Shown piece by piece: positions 48,866 through 58,353 of a DNA stretch of 64,000 bases. Both the position numbers and the translations under genes were made by a program. This DNA comes from DASQDN01 sp963833675 (GTDB lineage Bacteria; Acidobacteriota; Terriglobia; Bryobacterales; Bryobacteraceae): the NCBI GenBank assembly GCA_963833675.1, contig CAWHYW010000022.1, forward strand, positions 124,001-188,000, given 5' to 3'. The notes beneath the pieces are model-generated. The model saw nothing but the letters and a program-made list of their open reading frames with translations, was not told where the DNA came from and searched no databases. Numbering within the stretch: the stretch's first letter is position 1; every line of letters begins with the position of its first letter.

Positions 48866-49447
48866 GCGCAGACCTCGCTGGTAGTGGTGAGCAGCTCCGC
48901 CGGCCGCCTTGAGTTCGCTCATCATCTGCTGCGCTTCGGCTTCATTCAGGTGCCGAACGGCATCGGTCACCAATTCCACGCGCTTGCCGACGCGTAGCAG
49001 ACCCGAGGCGGCGAACTTCACGCAGATCTCGGTGACGACACCATAGACGACAAACCGGTCGGCTCCCAGTGTTTCCAGGAAGCCGGGCAACTGAGGATTG
49101 CTGAACGCATCGAGCGATTGCTTCTCCAGCAGGATCTGCTGTGCTCCCAACGGCCACTCACTCAATTTCGACTTGGATGAAAGGATTACGCGTTTCTCAA
49201 GGAGAGTTGCTTGGGGTTTATTTTGACCTACTGTGCCTGCGACACAATGGGCGGGCCAATCGCGAAACTCGGGATCATTCTCCGAGTGGGCATCCATGTC
49301 GGAGATAACAGGAATACCGTTAGCGGCGGCGAAGCGATTCAGTCGCGCGACGTTCTCGACGATCTGCTCCGCTCCCGGAACATAGAGTGCGCCAGCCGGA
49401 TACATAAAATCCAACTGAGTATCGACATCGAAGAATACGGTCTTCAT
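48862..49447 (-). CDS. pncA: PncA, nicotinamidase (one frameshift near its end)
   Basis: Isochorismatase-fold hydrolase converting nicotinamide to nicotinate. Catalytic D9 (FFDVDTQLDFM), C142 (VVYGVVTEICVKF) and a Lys near 92-94 form the triad. The metal site D52, H54, H67 is visible (SDMDAHSENDPEF, WPAHCVAGT), which distinguishes nicotinamidase from other isochorismatases. One extra G near 48880 hides the natural end, which would read ALTTTSEVCA and stop at the ATGA overlap with the aminotransferase. ATGA overlap with pncB supports the role. Confidence 0.9.
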
Positions 49448-50739
49448 TCGTGGGACTCACTCCTGTGCCGCTCGGACATGGCAAGCAGTTGCGAACTGTA
49501 CTCAACTTTATGGTCGCGCGAGATACGACCGAGCGCTTGCGCGCAGTATTCGCGAATGGCTGAGGCGGACGGCAAAGGCTCGACCAGATTACCATCCAGG
49601 ATCACGGGCCGGAGGAGGGCGTCCGGTCGAGCCTGATTCAGCACGTTCGGCGCGCATTCGGACGAGTGTCCAATGATGTCCTGCTCCGGATACCGGAAGA
49701 CCTGTTTCGATCCCGGATAGGTTTGCTTGTCAGACGAGTACTTCGCCACGTATCGCTTATCCTGTTCGACCAGCTTATATACCGCCGAAACTGCAGGAGC
49801 ATCGAAGGATGTGGCCAATTCGGTGCCTACCCCGAATGAGTCGATGGGCGCGCCTTTTCCGATCAGATCGGCGATCCGATTTTCATTCAAGTCGCTGGTC
49901 GCCATGATCTTGGCATCGTGCAGCCCCGCTTCATCGAGGATGGCGCGTACCTGCTTCGACAGGCTGAGAAGATCCCCGCTGTCGAGCCGTACACCCCAAA
50001 GCGGCCGACCCAATGCAGCGGCTTTGCGGGCGCCCTCAACGGTGTCGTAGGAGTCGATCAGATACACCGTGCCGGTTCCGAGCAATTCCTGCAGACAGCG
50101 GTATGAGTCCGATTCGCTCCGGAAGGAGAGCACCCAAGAGTGTGCCGCCGTTCCGAATACGGGAATGCCAAAACGAAAGCCCGCTTCCACGTTGCTGGTT
50201 CCTTCGCAACCGGCTAGATAGGCGGCTCGTCCAGCGAGCACACCGGCCTCAGGACCGTGGGCGCGGCGGCTGCCGAATTCGACGACGGAACGACCTTTTG
50301 CGGCGGCCACGACTCGGGCGGCCTTGGCCGCGATCATGGATTGAAATCCGATCGCGGCTAATAAGAAAGTCTCCGGAAACTGCGCCTCGATCATCGGCGC
50401 GCGGACGATGGCAACAGGCTCTCCTGCGAAGAATGGCGTTCCTTCTCGCATTGCGAAGAGGTCGCCCGTGAAACGGAATTCGTGAAGATACTCCCAGAAT
50501 GCCGCCGGCGCATTTCGAAAATTCGAAAGCGATCGCAAGTAGTCGATCTGCTCCGCTGTGAATCGAAGATTCAGCAGATATTCAACTGCCTGTTGAAGCC
50601 CGGCGGCGATCAGGAAATCGCGATGTTCGGGTAAGCGGCGAATGAATAGCTCGAAAACCGCAGTTTCGCCGGTCTTGCCGGATGCAAAATATCCGGCAGC
50701 CATCGTGAGCTGATAGAGGTCCGTCTGAAGAGCATTCAT
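49444..50739 (-). CDS. pncB: PncB, nicotinate phosphoribosyltransferase
   Basis: 431 residues, intact. Converts nicotinate to NaMN in the Preiss-Handler NAD salvage pathway. Motifs: MNALQTDLYQLTMAAGYFAS, VVEFGSRRAHGPEAGVLAGR (with the phosphorylatable His), SNVEAGFRFGIPVFGTAAHS, LIDSYDTVEGARKA, GVRLDSGDLLSLS. With pncA directly downstream, the cell can recycle nicotinamide to NAD. Confidence 0.96.
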   Translation of the reverse strand: MNALQTDLYQLTMAAGYFASGKTGETAVFELFIRRLPEHRDFLIAAGLQQAVEYLLNLRFTAEQIDYLRSLSNFRNAPAAFWEYLHEFRFTGDLFAMREGTPFFAGEPVAIVRAPMIEAQFPETFLLAAIGFQSMIAAKAARVVAAAKGRSVVEFGSRRAHGPEAGVLAGRAAYLAGCEGTSNVEAGFRFGIPVFGTAAHSWVLSFRSESDSYRCLQELLGTGTVYLIDSYDTVEGARKAAALGRPLWGVRLDSGDLLSLSKQVRAILDEAGLHDAKIMATSDLNENRIADLIGKGAPIDSFGVGTELATSFDAPAVSAVYKLVEQDKRYVAKYSSDKQTYPGSKQVFRYPEQDIIGHSSECAPNVLNQARPDALLRPVILDGNLVEPLPSASAIREYCAQALGRISRDHKVEYSSQLLAMSERHRSESHE

Positions 50740-52067
50740 TTCTTCGCGGGTGGCGGCGGAGGCTCTTTGACATCAGCCGCGGCACGCTGCAACTCTTCAA
50801 CCGCCTTGGAGTCGAGTTCGTAGACCGTTGGCTCGCCTTCGCGTTTCGCCAAGAACATGTTCCCGGTTTGGGAGATCTGGACTTTCTCAGTCCGCTTGCC
50901 TCCATCCGAAACGACAGTAAGTTCGATGATCGGCGTCGTGAATCCGGTATCGCGAATCGTGATGGCTTTCAGGTCACGAAGCTTGTCGATGAACGATTGA
51001 ACACTGGTGGGATCCACTTGCTTACCCGAAGAGGTCCACTTTTCGGCGTTCTTTTGGAAATTGTAGTTCTTCGACCCATCCCGCATGGTTACGCTAGATA
51101 GTTCACTGAATCCGAAATCGAAGAGCTTCTTATTCCGGAAATCATCGAGGCCTTTGTTCAGGGCTTCACCCAAATCCGAGCCGATCTTGAAGACACCTTG
51201 TACAGCCGAACTTTTGGCGAAATAATCGTTTCCCTTTTTTCGTACATCGAGTGTCTGGGATCCGGTGCTGTCGGTGACCGTAGCGATCCCGACACGCGTA
51301 TCGCCGGGGAAAGCCGCCGCTGCTTTCGCGGCATCCGCGTCGGATAAGGATGTATCCATCTTCGCGTCGCCCAGCTTGCGAACGAGGTCCTCCACTTGTC
51401 CGTTATCCGCGCGCTGCGGCTTCGGTTTGACGATCTGCCATTCTTTCTGCGCGTTTCGACCGAATTCGACGGGCTGGCCCTTGGCTGCAAGCTCGACGCG
51501 CGTCAGCTTGTCGGCATCGAATACGAGAAGGCGCTTGTCCCGGAGATCCTTAGCGACCTTGTCGAGTGTTCCTTTCGTGCCGCTTTGCAATGTGAACACT
51601 TTTGCTTCGTCGGCGAACTTGGCGTATGCAGCGCCGCCGGTGGGCGTGTCGTCCCCGATCAACAGCTTTCGAGATTTGCCATCCTTCGCCGTTACGGTCA
51701 GATCCACAGACGGATTCTGCAGGCCGTAGGCGCTCAGGTCGGTAGGCTTTTCGTCAACAATGCGATCGTAGCTCAACCCGGCGTATGAGGAAGCGATGCC
51801 GCTCGCCGCATCCTGATCGACACGCCAGGTTTCCGGAGCTCGCATCTGCCACTGTTTCGACTTGTCGCGCTCGATGACAACCGGGGGCGAATCGCGGCGA
51901 TGGATCTCCACTTTCTGAATGTCTTCATCCTTGATATTGACTAGTTTCGAAGCGCCGCCACTGGCATCCTTGGCTTCTTCCGCTGTTTTGTGTTTCTCCG
52001 ACCAATACACACCGCCAGCCAAGATACCGAGGACAACGACGGCCACCAACAAACCACGAACCGGCAT
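50736..52067 (-). CDS. DUF4340 membrane-anchored protein
   Basis: 443 residues. N-terminal anchor GLLVAVVVLGILAGGVYWSE, then tandem beta-rich DUF4340 units (VEIHRRDSPPVVIERDKSKQ, PVEFGRNAQKEWQIVKPKPQ, SYDRIVDEKPTDLSAYGLQN). Pro-rich tail VKEPPPPPAKK. GGAGG 7 bases before ATG 52067 decides this start; an upstream ATG at 52100 would lie within gldG. DUF4340 proteins commonly accompany GldG-like ABC systems, as here. It overlaps pncB (ATGA). Confidence 0.88.
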   Translation of the reverse strand: MPVRGLLVAVVVLGILAGGVYWSEKHKTAEEAKDASGGASKLVNIKDEDIQKVEIHRRDSPPVVIERDKSKQWQMRAPETWRVDQDAASGIASSYAGLSYDRIVDEKPTDLSAYGLQNPSVDLTVTAKDGKSRKLLIGDDTPTGGAAYAKFADEAKVFTLQSGTKGTLDKVAKDLRDKRLLVFDADKLTRVELAAKGQPVEFGRNAQKEWQIVKPKPQRADNGQVEDLVRKLGDAKMDTSLSDADAAKAAAAFPGDTRVGIATVTDSTGSQTLDVRKKGNDYFAKSSAVQGVFKIGSDLGEALNKGLDDFRNKKLFDFGFSELSSVTMRDGSKNYNFQKNAEKWTSSGKQVDPTSVQSFIDKLRDLKAITIRDTGFTTPIIELTVVSDGGKRTEKVQISQTGNMFLAKREGEPTVYELDSKAVEELQRAAADVKEPPPPPAKK

Positions 52068-52071
52068 CCCG

Positions 52072-53430
52072 CTACCTCCGCTTCCACCAGACGCTGACAC
52101 CCGCGGCGATCACGGCCAGGGGCAGAAGCAAAACGCTCGAATAGAAGATCATGGCCATCTGACTGCGGCTCATCGCCAGACGCCGGTCTTCGGGGTCCTT
52201 CGGACGAATCGAGATGAGCTCCTCATCCGAAGAGAGCCAGTTGACCATGTTCAGGAAGAGATCGCGATTGCCATTGAAGCTGAGAAAGCTGTTGGCGACC
52301 CAGCTTGACGATCCGACGACAACGATACGGCTCTGTCCACCGGAAGCCGCGACGGCCAGATTCAGAGGACCCTTCTTATCCTTCGCGGGATCGATTTGAA
52401 TTTCGCGGGAGCTCAGATTGGTGGTTGCGTAGCTGTTTGCGGATGATGAGAACAGATTCGAGCCTGTCCACTTTCCGCCACTTTTGACTTCGATCGTACG
52501 GCACACCGGGAAGGCTGTTGCGATGCCTTTCATCGGCGCCACGATAGGGTGCGACTCGTACGAAGAGACCAGCGGGATAACCTCGCTCAGTCCGAAGATC
52601 TGGCCGACTCCGCTGGTATCAAGGACAAGATCTTTGTTCGCGGTGACTGCCCATTCCCCGAGTTGCGCCACGAGAGCGGCGTTATCCGACACGGGCTCCT
52701 TTCCCATTGCGATCGGAGCATCGAGAAGCACCAACAACCGGCCCCCGCCATCCACGTACGTCTTCAACGCCGTGATTGCCGGAGCGGCGTAGTCAAATCG
52801 AGGACCGGCAACGACAGTGACCGTGCAGTCCTTCGGTACTTCCGCTTTTTCGAGAAGAGAGATGGTACGAGTCTTGTAATTGTTCTTTTCGATAAGCTGC
52901 TTCAGGTTTCCATAGCCATCGCGACCGGAGTCGTCCAGTCCATGCTCACCGCTGCCGGAGATCGCACAAACAGTACGTTCGCCGCCTTTCAAAGTCCGGA
53001 TAATAGCGCCGGTAACTTCTTCCTCCGTGAGCGACTTGGCTTCTTCGTGCCGCGGCCCGGCATCGATCATGATCGAACCGTAGTTACGAATGCCGGCTGC
53101 GCGGGCAAGCTGCGGTTTCTTGTCGGGATCGACATAATCGACGCGCAACTTGGGAGAGAGCGTCTCATATCTATCGAGCAAATCCTTGGCTCGCGGGAAA
53201 CTGTCGGTTTTGTCGTAGTACGTTACGCGAACGTCCTGCTTCAGACCGTGAACAACCTTGCTGGTCTGATCAGAGAGACTGAAGCGCTTGTTGGCAGTCG
53301 TATCGACCGATTTATTGTGCCGGTTCGCCAGCCAGTTCCCCAGACCTAGCGCCAGGGCGACGATCAGGATATAGAGTGTGACGTATCCGGTGTATCGTGT
53401 TTGTCTTGCTTTAAGCCAACTGCTAGCCAT
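52072..53430 (-). CDS. GldG-like ABC auxiliary protein
   Basis: 452 residues with a membrane helix at each end (YVTLYILIVALALGLGNWLA; MAMIFYSSVLLLPLAVIAAG). The periplasmic ABC_transp_aux domain includes NKRFSLSDQTSKVVHGLKQD, VRVTYYDKTDSFPRAKDLLD, YGSIMIDAGPRHEEAKSLTE and DYAAPAITALKTYVDGGGRL. It resembles GldG of gliding-type ABC systems and its ciliary IFT52-like core. It starts immediately after the permease stop. Confidence 0.9.
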   Translation of the reverse strand: MASSWLKARQTRYTGYVTLYILIVALALGLGNWLANRHNKSVDTTANKRFSLSDQTSKVVHGLKQDVRVTYYDKTDSFPRAKDLLDRYETLSPKLRVDYVDPDKKPQLARAAGIRNYGSIMIDAGPRHEEAKSLTEEEVTGAIIRTLKGGERTVCAISGSGEHGLDDSGRDGYGNLKQLIEKNNYKTRTISLLEKAEVPKDCTVTVVAGPRFDYAAPAITALKTYVDGGGRLLVLLDAPIAMGKEPVSDNAALVAQLGEWAVTANKDLVLDTSGVGQIFGLSEVIPLVSSYESHPIVAPMKGIATAFPVCRTIEVKSGGKWTGSNLFSSSANSYATTNLSSREIQIDPAKDKKGPLNLAVAASGGQSRIVVVGSSSWVANSFLSFNGNRDLFLNMVNWLSSDEELISIRPKDPEDRRLAMSRSQMAMIFYSSVLLLPLAVIAAGVSVWWKRR

Positions 53431-54198
53431 CTATGCCCTCCACCGCAGCGATTCCATCGATCGCGCGGTCAAAAACAACCCAAAGAAGATCATGGACAGG
53501 TAGAAGATTACGTCTTTGGTGTCTAATACGCCTTTTGAGAATGGCTCAAAGTGCGTGATGACGGACATATATCCGACGACCTTCGCCCAGGCCGCGGTCT
53601 CATAAGCGCTCACCCAATCGAGCACCCACAACAGCAGGCAGACGGCGAAGGTTACGAACGCAGCGATGATCTGATTGCGTGTCGTGGTGGAGATGAATGT
53701 GCCGATCGCCAACAAGCTTGCGCCCTGTAACAGAAGACCGAGGTAACCGGTAAGGATCGGCGCAAGGTCCGGCTTGCCGTAAAAATAAAGCGAGGCCACG
53801 CTCAGGCCCGAGATGCAGAGTACGCAGAAGTAGAGCACCACTGCCGCGAGCCACTTTCCGATGATTACTTCGATGTCACGAACGGGCGAGGTAGCGAGCA
53901 GTTCGATGGTTCCGGACCGCTTCTCTTCCGCGAAAAGCCGCATGGTCAGCATGGGGATAAGAAACAGGCCGATGACGCTCAGATTGGAGAGCAGAGGCCG
54001 GATGACCCATTCATTCACATCCATCGGCATACTGCGGCCCATCATCTGCGATTGCATACCGCGGTCAACAAAGATCGCGACGTAGACGTAGAAAAAGTAG
54101 CCTGCGATCAATCCAAAAAACGCCATCACCAGATACGCGATGGGTGAATTGAAGTAACTATTGAGCTCTTTGCGCAGGATCGTGAGGACGTTATTCAT
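53431..54198 (-). CDS. ABC-2 type permease (GldF-like)
   Basis: 255 residues with six membrane segments. MNNVLTILRKELNSYFNSPI, AYLVMAFFGLIAGYFFYVYV, FAEEKRSGTIELLATSPVRD (the ABC-2 coupling motif) and VIGKWLAAVVLYFCVLCISG are typical. Partners are the ATPase upstream (8-base overlap) and the GldG-like protein downstream. Substrate unknown. Confidence 0.92.
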   Translation of the reverse strand: MNNVLTILRKELNSYFNSPIAYLVMAFFGLIAGYFFYVYVAIFVDRGMQSQMMGRSMPMDVNEWVIRPLLSNLSVIGLFLIPMLTMRLFAEEKRSGTIELLATSPVRDIEVIIGKWLAAVVLYFCVLCISGLSVASLYFYGKPDLAPILTGYLGLLLQGASLLAIGTFISTTTRNQIIAAFVTFAVCLLLWVLDWVSAYETAAWAKVVGYMSVITHFEPFSKGVLDTKDVIFYLSMIFFGLFLTARSMESLRWRA

Positions 54199-55150
54199 TG
54201 ACGGGCTCCGTTCCGGTGAGTTGGAGGAAGACTTCTTCGAGGCTCATGGCGACGGGACGCAGTTCGATCAAGTCCCAACCGGAATCAACTACGGCGCGAG
54301 CGACGTCGCCACGGATCGAGCGACCCTGGAGACTTTCCAACTCGAAGAGAATTCGCTTCTCGCGAGATTCGCGAGGCAGCACACGGCTGACGCCGGCAAC
54401 TTGCTCGAGCCGCTGCTGCACGACCAAGGGGTCGATAGCGCCGTTTCGAGATTCGACTCCAACGGCAATGCTTTCCGACCCGCGGAGGCGGTTGGTGAGA
54501 TTGTCGACACTGTCTTTCGCAACCACCTTGCCCTTGCTGATGATGATTACCTGCTCGCAGATCTGCTCCACTTCCGGGAGAATGTGCGTGCTGAGAATGA
54601 TGGTGTGATCGCCGGCGAGACCTTTAATCAACGCCCTTGTTTCGGTAATCTGCTTGGGATCCAGGCCCGACGTCGGCTCATCCAGGATCAACACGTCAGG
54701 GTTGTGAATGATGGCCTGGGCAAGGCCGACTCGCTGGCGGTAGCCTTTCGACAGCTTCTGGATAAGTTTCTTCTGAACATCGGCGACAGCGCAACGTTCG
54801 CTGACCTCATCGACACGCCTGGCGATCTCGTTGCGGGCGATACCTTTCAGCCTTCCAACGAAGGTGAGGTACTCGCCCACCTCCATATCGGGATAGAGGG
54901 GAGGCGTCTCCGGCAGATAGCCGATGCGCTTTTTCACCTCCATGGCGTGTTGCGTGACATCGAAGCCGGCTACATTCGCGGAGCCGGAAGTCGGGGGCAG
55001 GAAACACGTAAGGATACGCATCGTTGTGGTTTTCCCGGCGCCATTCGGACCAAGAAAACCAACGATCTGCCCCTTCTGAACTTCGAAGGAAACATCATCG
55101 ACAGCGACAGTGCGAGCGTATCGCTTCGAAAGGCCTTCCACCTTGATCAT
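54191..55150 (-). CDS. ABC transporter ATP-binding protein (GldA-like)
   Basis: 319 residues. Walker A GPNGAGKTTTMRIL, signature LSKGYRQRVGLAQAI, Walker B VLILDEPTSGLDPKQ, H-loop LSTHILPEVEQICE. The C-terminal ~90 residues form a regulatory extension common in GldA/CcmA-like ATPases. It heads the eight-gene run; 144 bases separate it from fabI. Confidence 0.94.
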   Translation of the reverse strand: MIKVEGLSKRYARTVAVDDVSFEVQKGQIVGFLGPNGAGKTTTMRILTCFLPPTSGSANVAGFDVTQHAMEVKKRIGYLPETPPLYPDMEVGEYLTFVGRLKGIARNEIARRVDEVSERCAVADVQKKLIQKLSKGYRQRVGLAQAIIHNPDVLILDEPTSGLDPKQITETRALIKGLAGDHTIILSTHILPEVEQICEQVIIISKGKVVAKDSVDNLTNRLRGSESIAVGVESRNGAIDPLVVQQRLEQVAGVSRVLPRESREKRILFELESLQGRSIRGDVARAVVDSGWDLIELRPVAMSLEEVFLQLTGTEPVNE

Positions 55151-55294
55151 AATGAGACTCTTCTAAATTTCGGGATGCGGGTTCGCATCAGACGTTTGAC
55201 AAACCTCCACTCCCAGGTGCGCTAAAGCGAATTTTGGTCGTGGCTCTGAAAACCATTTTGCATGATGAAGCGGTAATTCCGGCGCCATTAGCCA

Positions 55295-56089
55295 TTATCG
55301 GCCCTGGGCTGCCGTGGACAGGCCCATAATTTGAAAGCCCGCGTCCACATATATTACGTTACCGGTGACGCCGCGTCCCAAGTTACTGGCAAGGAACACA
55401 GCTGTATCGGCGACTTCAGCCGGGTCGGCGTTACGGCGCAAAGGCGAATTGGCCGCCACACCGTCCAACATTTTCGAGAAATCTTTCACGGCGCGGGCCG
55501 ATGCCGTTTTGACGGGCCCCGCAGAAATGGCGTTTACACGGATATTCAATGGTCCCAAATCATTGGCGAGATAGCGAACGCAGGCCTCCAGCGCCGCTTT
55601 GGCGACACCCATGACGTTGTAGTTGGGTATCACACGCACCGAACCGAGATAGCTCAACGTCAGGATCGAACCTCCATCTGTCATCAAAGGGGCGAATGCC
55701 CGCGAGACTGCGACCAGCGAGTAGGCGCTGACCTCCTGCGCCAGCAGATACCCATCGCGAGATGTCTCGACGAAGGGACGGCTGAGGTCCTCGCGATTGG
55801 CGAAGGCGATACTGTGAACGAGCACGTCCAGTTTCGCGTGGCCAGCGCGCAGAGTATTGGCGACGTTGTCCAGCTCCTGCTGAATTGTCACGTCGCAGGC
55901 GAGTACTTCCGCGTCGGGCGATAGCTCCTGCCCAAGTTCCTGTACGGTGGCCTTTTGCCGCTCGCCCTGGTAGGTGAGAATGATCCTGCCGCCCTCACGC
56001 ACGAACGCCTGCGCGATCGAGTAAGCAAGACTCCACCTATTCGCGACGCCGAGGATCAGCGCTGTCTTTCCAGCCAAAAGATCTGCCAT
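55295..56089 (-). CDS. fabI: FabI, enoyl-ACP reductase
   Basis: 264 residues, last step of fatty-acid elongation. GKTALILGVANRWSLAYSIA is the FabI NADH-binding opening. Active-site Y157 and K164 (NYNVMGVAKAALEACVRYLA) have the Y-x6-K spacing specific for FabI. AGPVKTASARAVKDFSKML covers the substrate loop. VHSIAFANREDLSRPF is also typical. It is the natural target class of triclosan-type inhibitors. Confidence 0.95.
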   Translation of the reverse strand: MADLLAGKTALILGVANRWSLAYSIAQAFVREGGRIILTYQGERQKATVQELGQELSPDAEVLACDVTIQQELDNVANTLRAGHAKLDVLVHSIAFANREDLSRPFVETSRDGYLLAQEVSAYSLVAVSRAFAPLMTDGGSILTLSYLGSVRVIPNYNVMGVAKAALEACVRYLANDLGPLNIRVNAISAGPVKTASARAVKDFSKMLDGVAANSPLRRNADPAEVADTAVFLASNLGRGVTGNVIYVDAGFQIMGLSTAAQGR

Positions 56090-56096
56090 TAAATCG

Positions 56097-56735
56097 CTAT
56101 TCTATCAGTGCGAGTTTCGGCTGCGGTCTGTCTAATTGATTGAAATGATTCGGATGCTGCCGCGAGGCGGCTGCGAAGCGGCGGACTGCGGGGATTGAGA
56201 CGGGCCTCGGTTTTTCTTGCGAAACGAAGCCAATTTGCCTGCTTTCGTGGCGCATGCGGTCGTTCTGCGCTTTGCGCAGGGCTTCGACGGCGCGGAAGTA
56301 GGCGCGCTCGGCCTTGGTTGCGTAGCGATCGATTGCTTCGAGACCGTTGCATGGGTCAACGAGAGCAGTCGCGATACCGCAGTCGTCATCGATGCTCGGG
56401 CTTTTGCTGACGCCGTGGCGACGTTTGTAGGCGCGGATGTGGAGATCGAGTGCCGCGGTTTCGACGCGACGGGCGCGGAGAAGGCGCCAGTAGTTTACGG
56501 CGACGAGTTCGGCGAGCATCAGCTCCGTTCCGTTAGCGGGTTGATAGCTGTCGATTGTGGCTTGGCGGAGTTCTTCGTATGAGAGTTTGTCCTCGTGAGG
56601 GAGGACGGCGACTTCGGCGGTCATGCCGTGTTTGATGGCGTTGAACTTTGCTTTCGCTTTGCCTTCCACGGTTTTGGGTCCGGTGGACTTTTGGGCGTTT
56701 CTGCGGTTCGCCTCGATCTGTTTCTGAGTTGCCAT
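56097..56735 (-). CDS. STGPKTVEGK-type small protein of unknown function
   Basis: 212 residues. The opening ATQKQIEANRRNAQKSTGPK followed by TVEGKAKAKFNAIKHGMTAE is a signature I know from a multicopy family in Acidobacteriota and Planctomycetes, without known function. The rest is helical and basic (LLRARRVETAALDLHIRAYK). GGAG 8 bases upstream decides ATG 56735 over 56753. It sits 7 bases from fabI. A hairpin lies just before its ribosome site. Confidence 0.82.
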   Translation of the reverse strand: MATQKQIEANRRNAQKSTGPKTVEGKAKAKFNAIKHGMTAEVAVLPHEDKLSYEELRQATIDSYQPANGTELMLAELVAVNYWRLLRARRVETAALDLHIRAYKRRHGVSKSPSIDDDCGIATALVDPCNGLEAIDRYATKAERAYFRAVEALRKAQNDRMRHESRQIGFVSQEKPRPVSIPAVRRFAAASRQHPNHFNQLDRPQPKLALIE

Positions 56736-56758
56736 GATTGCGGCTCCTTCCAATGAAA

Positions 56759-56792
56759 AAGGCCGAATCGCCCTTTTGAGGCTTTCGGCCTT
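56759..56792 (-). promoter_or_regulatory. Hairpin with T-run in the leader of the STGPKTVEGK gene
   Basis: AAGGCCGAA and TTCGGCCTT arms with a 16-base loop; on the minus strand it is followed by TTTTTC and then the ribosome site (AAGGAG) of the gene at 56097-56735. It could be a terminator of a lost upstream gene or a leader attenuator. Confidence 0.5.
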
Positions 56793-57010
56793 GCTGTTTT
56801 TATTGTAAGGGTGGGTTGCTAATGGTGGAGGGTTCGCTGAAGTGGAAGTGATTGGTGGAAGGGCGTTTAGCGGAATTTCCAGGGTGGTGACCGTCCGATT
56901 GGTGAGGCCACCACTGGCAATGAAATCGGATAATCCCAGAGTTGCGGGTTATGAAACCTCAGTCTGCCGGGCGCGCCGAATAGCAATTCACTGCACAGCA
57001 GGCGCCGAAC

Positions 57011-57601
57011 TTAGACCCGGAGCGAGCCGCGGAACCCTCTGGCGGCATAGTAGGATTCGGCGCTGTTGTGGTAGACAAAAATAGTGTCGTAGCGGCGATC
57101 ACAGAAGAGCGCGCCGCCGAGCTTTCTGATTTGCGGGGGTGTTCTGATCCAACTCGAGGTTTTCGTGTCGAACTCTCCGAGTCCCTGCAAGTTTCGATAT
57201 TGTTCCTCCGTTAAGAGCTCGATGCCCATGGCGGCTGCCATGTCAAGCGCATTGTTCTTTGGTTTATGTTCCTTTCTGGACTCCAGGGCTTCACGGTCAT
57301 AGCAGAGACTTCGGCGATCCTTTGGACTCTCTGCTGAACAATCGCCGAAGATGTATTCGCCCGTTCTTTTATCGTGACCGAACACATCCGGTTCACCCCC
57401 GGTTCGTTCCATTTCATTCAGTGACCAGAGCTTTTCCGGGCTAGCTTGCAGCTTTGTTTGTACTTGCGCCCATTGAAGACCTTTGTGACGGTTCATGTTT
57501 TTCTCGAAACGCGCCTTCAATGCTCTGAGTAGTTGTTCGCGTTGTTCTGGCGACAAGTCTGTTTTGTTGTTGTTCACGCTTCGCGGTGTCGTTGCCTTCA
57601 T
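57011..57601 (-). CDS. DUF4256 family protein
   Basis: 196 residues, strongly conserved family of unknown function. LLRALKARFEKNMNRHKGLQ, WSLNEMERTGGEPDVFGHDK, YIFGDCSAESPKDRRSLCYD, ELLTEEQYRNLQGLGEFDTK, GGALFCDRRYDTIFVYHNSA, ESYYAARGFRGSLRV all match DUF4256. Intact. The high conservation in a loose genomic setting may mean recent transfer, but base composition is not obviously different. Confidence 0.93.
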   Translation of the reverse strand: MKATTPRSVNNNKTDLSPEQREQLLRALKARFEKNMNRHKGLQWAQVQTKLQASPEKLWSLNEMERTGGEPDVFGHDKRTGEYIFGDCSAESPKDRRSLCYDREALESRKEHKPKNNALDMAAAMGIELLTEEQYRNLQGLGEFDTKTSSWIRTPPQIRKLGGALFCDRRYDTIFVYHNSAESYYAARGFRGSLRV

Positions 57602-58353
57602 CGGCTAGTCTCCTTTGCTATAAGAAAGCCGTCAATCGGGCCTCACGATGTATGCAGGAGAGAGTATCCCACGATCAGTAAAGGACGCATGCCCGTTACC
57701 TCGGTACAAGTTGGGATCGGACCTCGTCGATAGTGGAAGTTCGAGTCCGGCGCCTGATGTGTTCCCGACGAGCCGCCCGACATGCTCGCTCGTTCTTCAC
57801 CTTGGCTGAATGGGCGTGATACGTCCAACTGAGCTCGATAGCTCTACCCTTGGCGACTACACGCGTGTAATCACGTTCAGTCCGGTCGTGGGCACTTCCG
57901 CGGAATACCGACTTATCCGGCCATCTGGATCGTTTCTTGATTGGCGGATCATCCGTCCGGAACGGGCTCCACGTTCCGGTCGGACATTACAGGCCGAATG
58001 CAAATCGACATGCAGCGAATAGATGGGCAAATCACATTGGCTTGATGACCAAATCGTCTCAGACGTCCTGCCTTACGCCTGCGAGATGGGCTGATGGCCG
58101 ATGCATGATAATCCACAGAACTCATCGTCGGCCTGGGTAATAGGCTTGGCTCGGCATGGTTGACTTTCTCGGGCGACTCAGAATTGTCCCGTGCTGGTCG
58201 CCGACATGTCACCGGTTGCGAGGCGCGTATGAACGTTGCACCCGGACCCGAATAGAGGTCACGCCGGGTCCTGGCCCAACCGAGTTTTCGGGACGTGTCA
58301 ACGTCAGATGGAGAATGGCGAACCGGAACCAATAGGCGGAGACGCACAAATGC
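57602..58353. other. Gene-free region
   Basis: About 750 bases with no supported gene, RNA or repeat. Short frames on both strands lack family resemblance and ribosome sites. It may be decayed DNA. It contains the 5' flank of the DUF4256 gene. Confidence 0.55.

Noticed and set aside
54161..55225. A 354-codon plus-strand reading frame
   Set aside because: It lies opposite the ABC ATPase gene and has no family resemblance. High GC creates such antisense frames.
57725..57760. A tRNA T-loop-like GTTCGAGTCC sequence
   Set aside because: No pairing T-stem, acceptor stem or anticodon arm could be formed around it.
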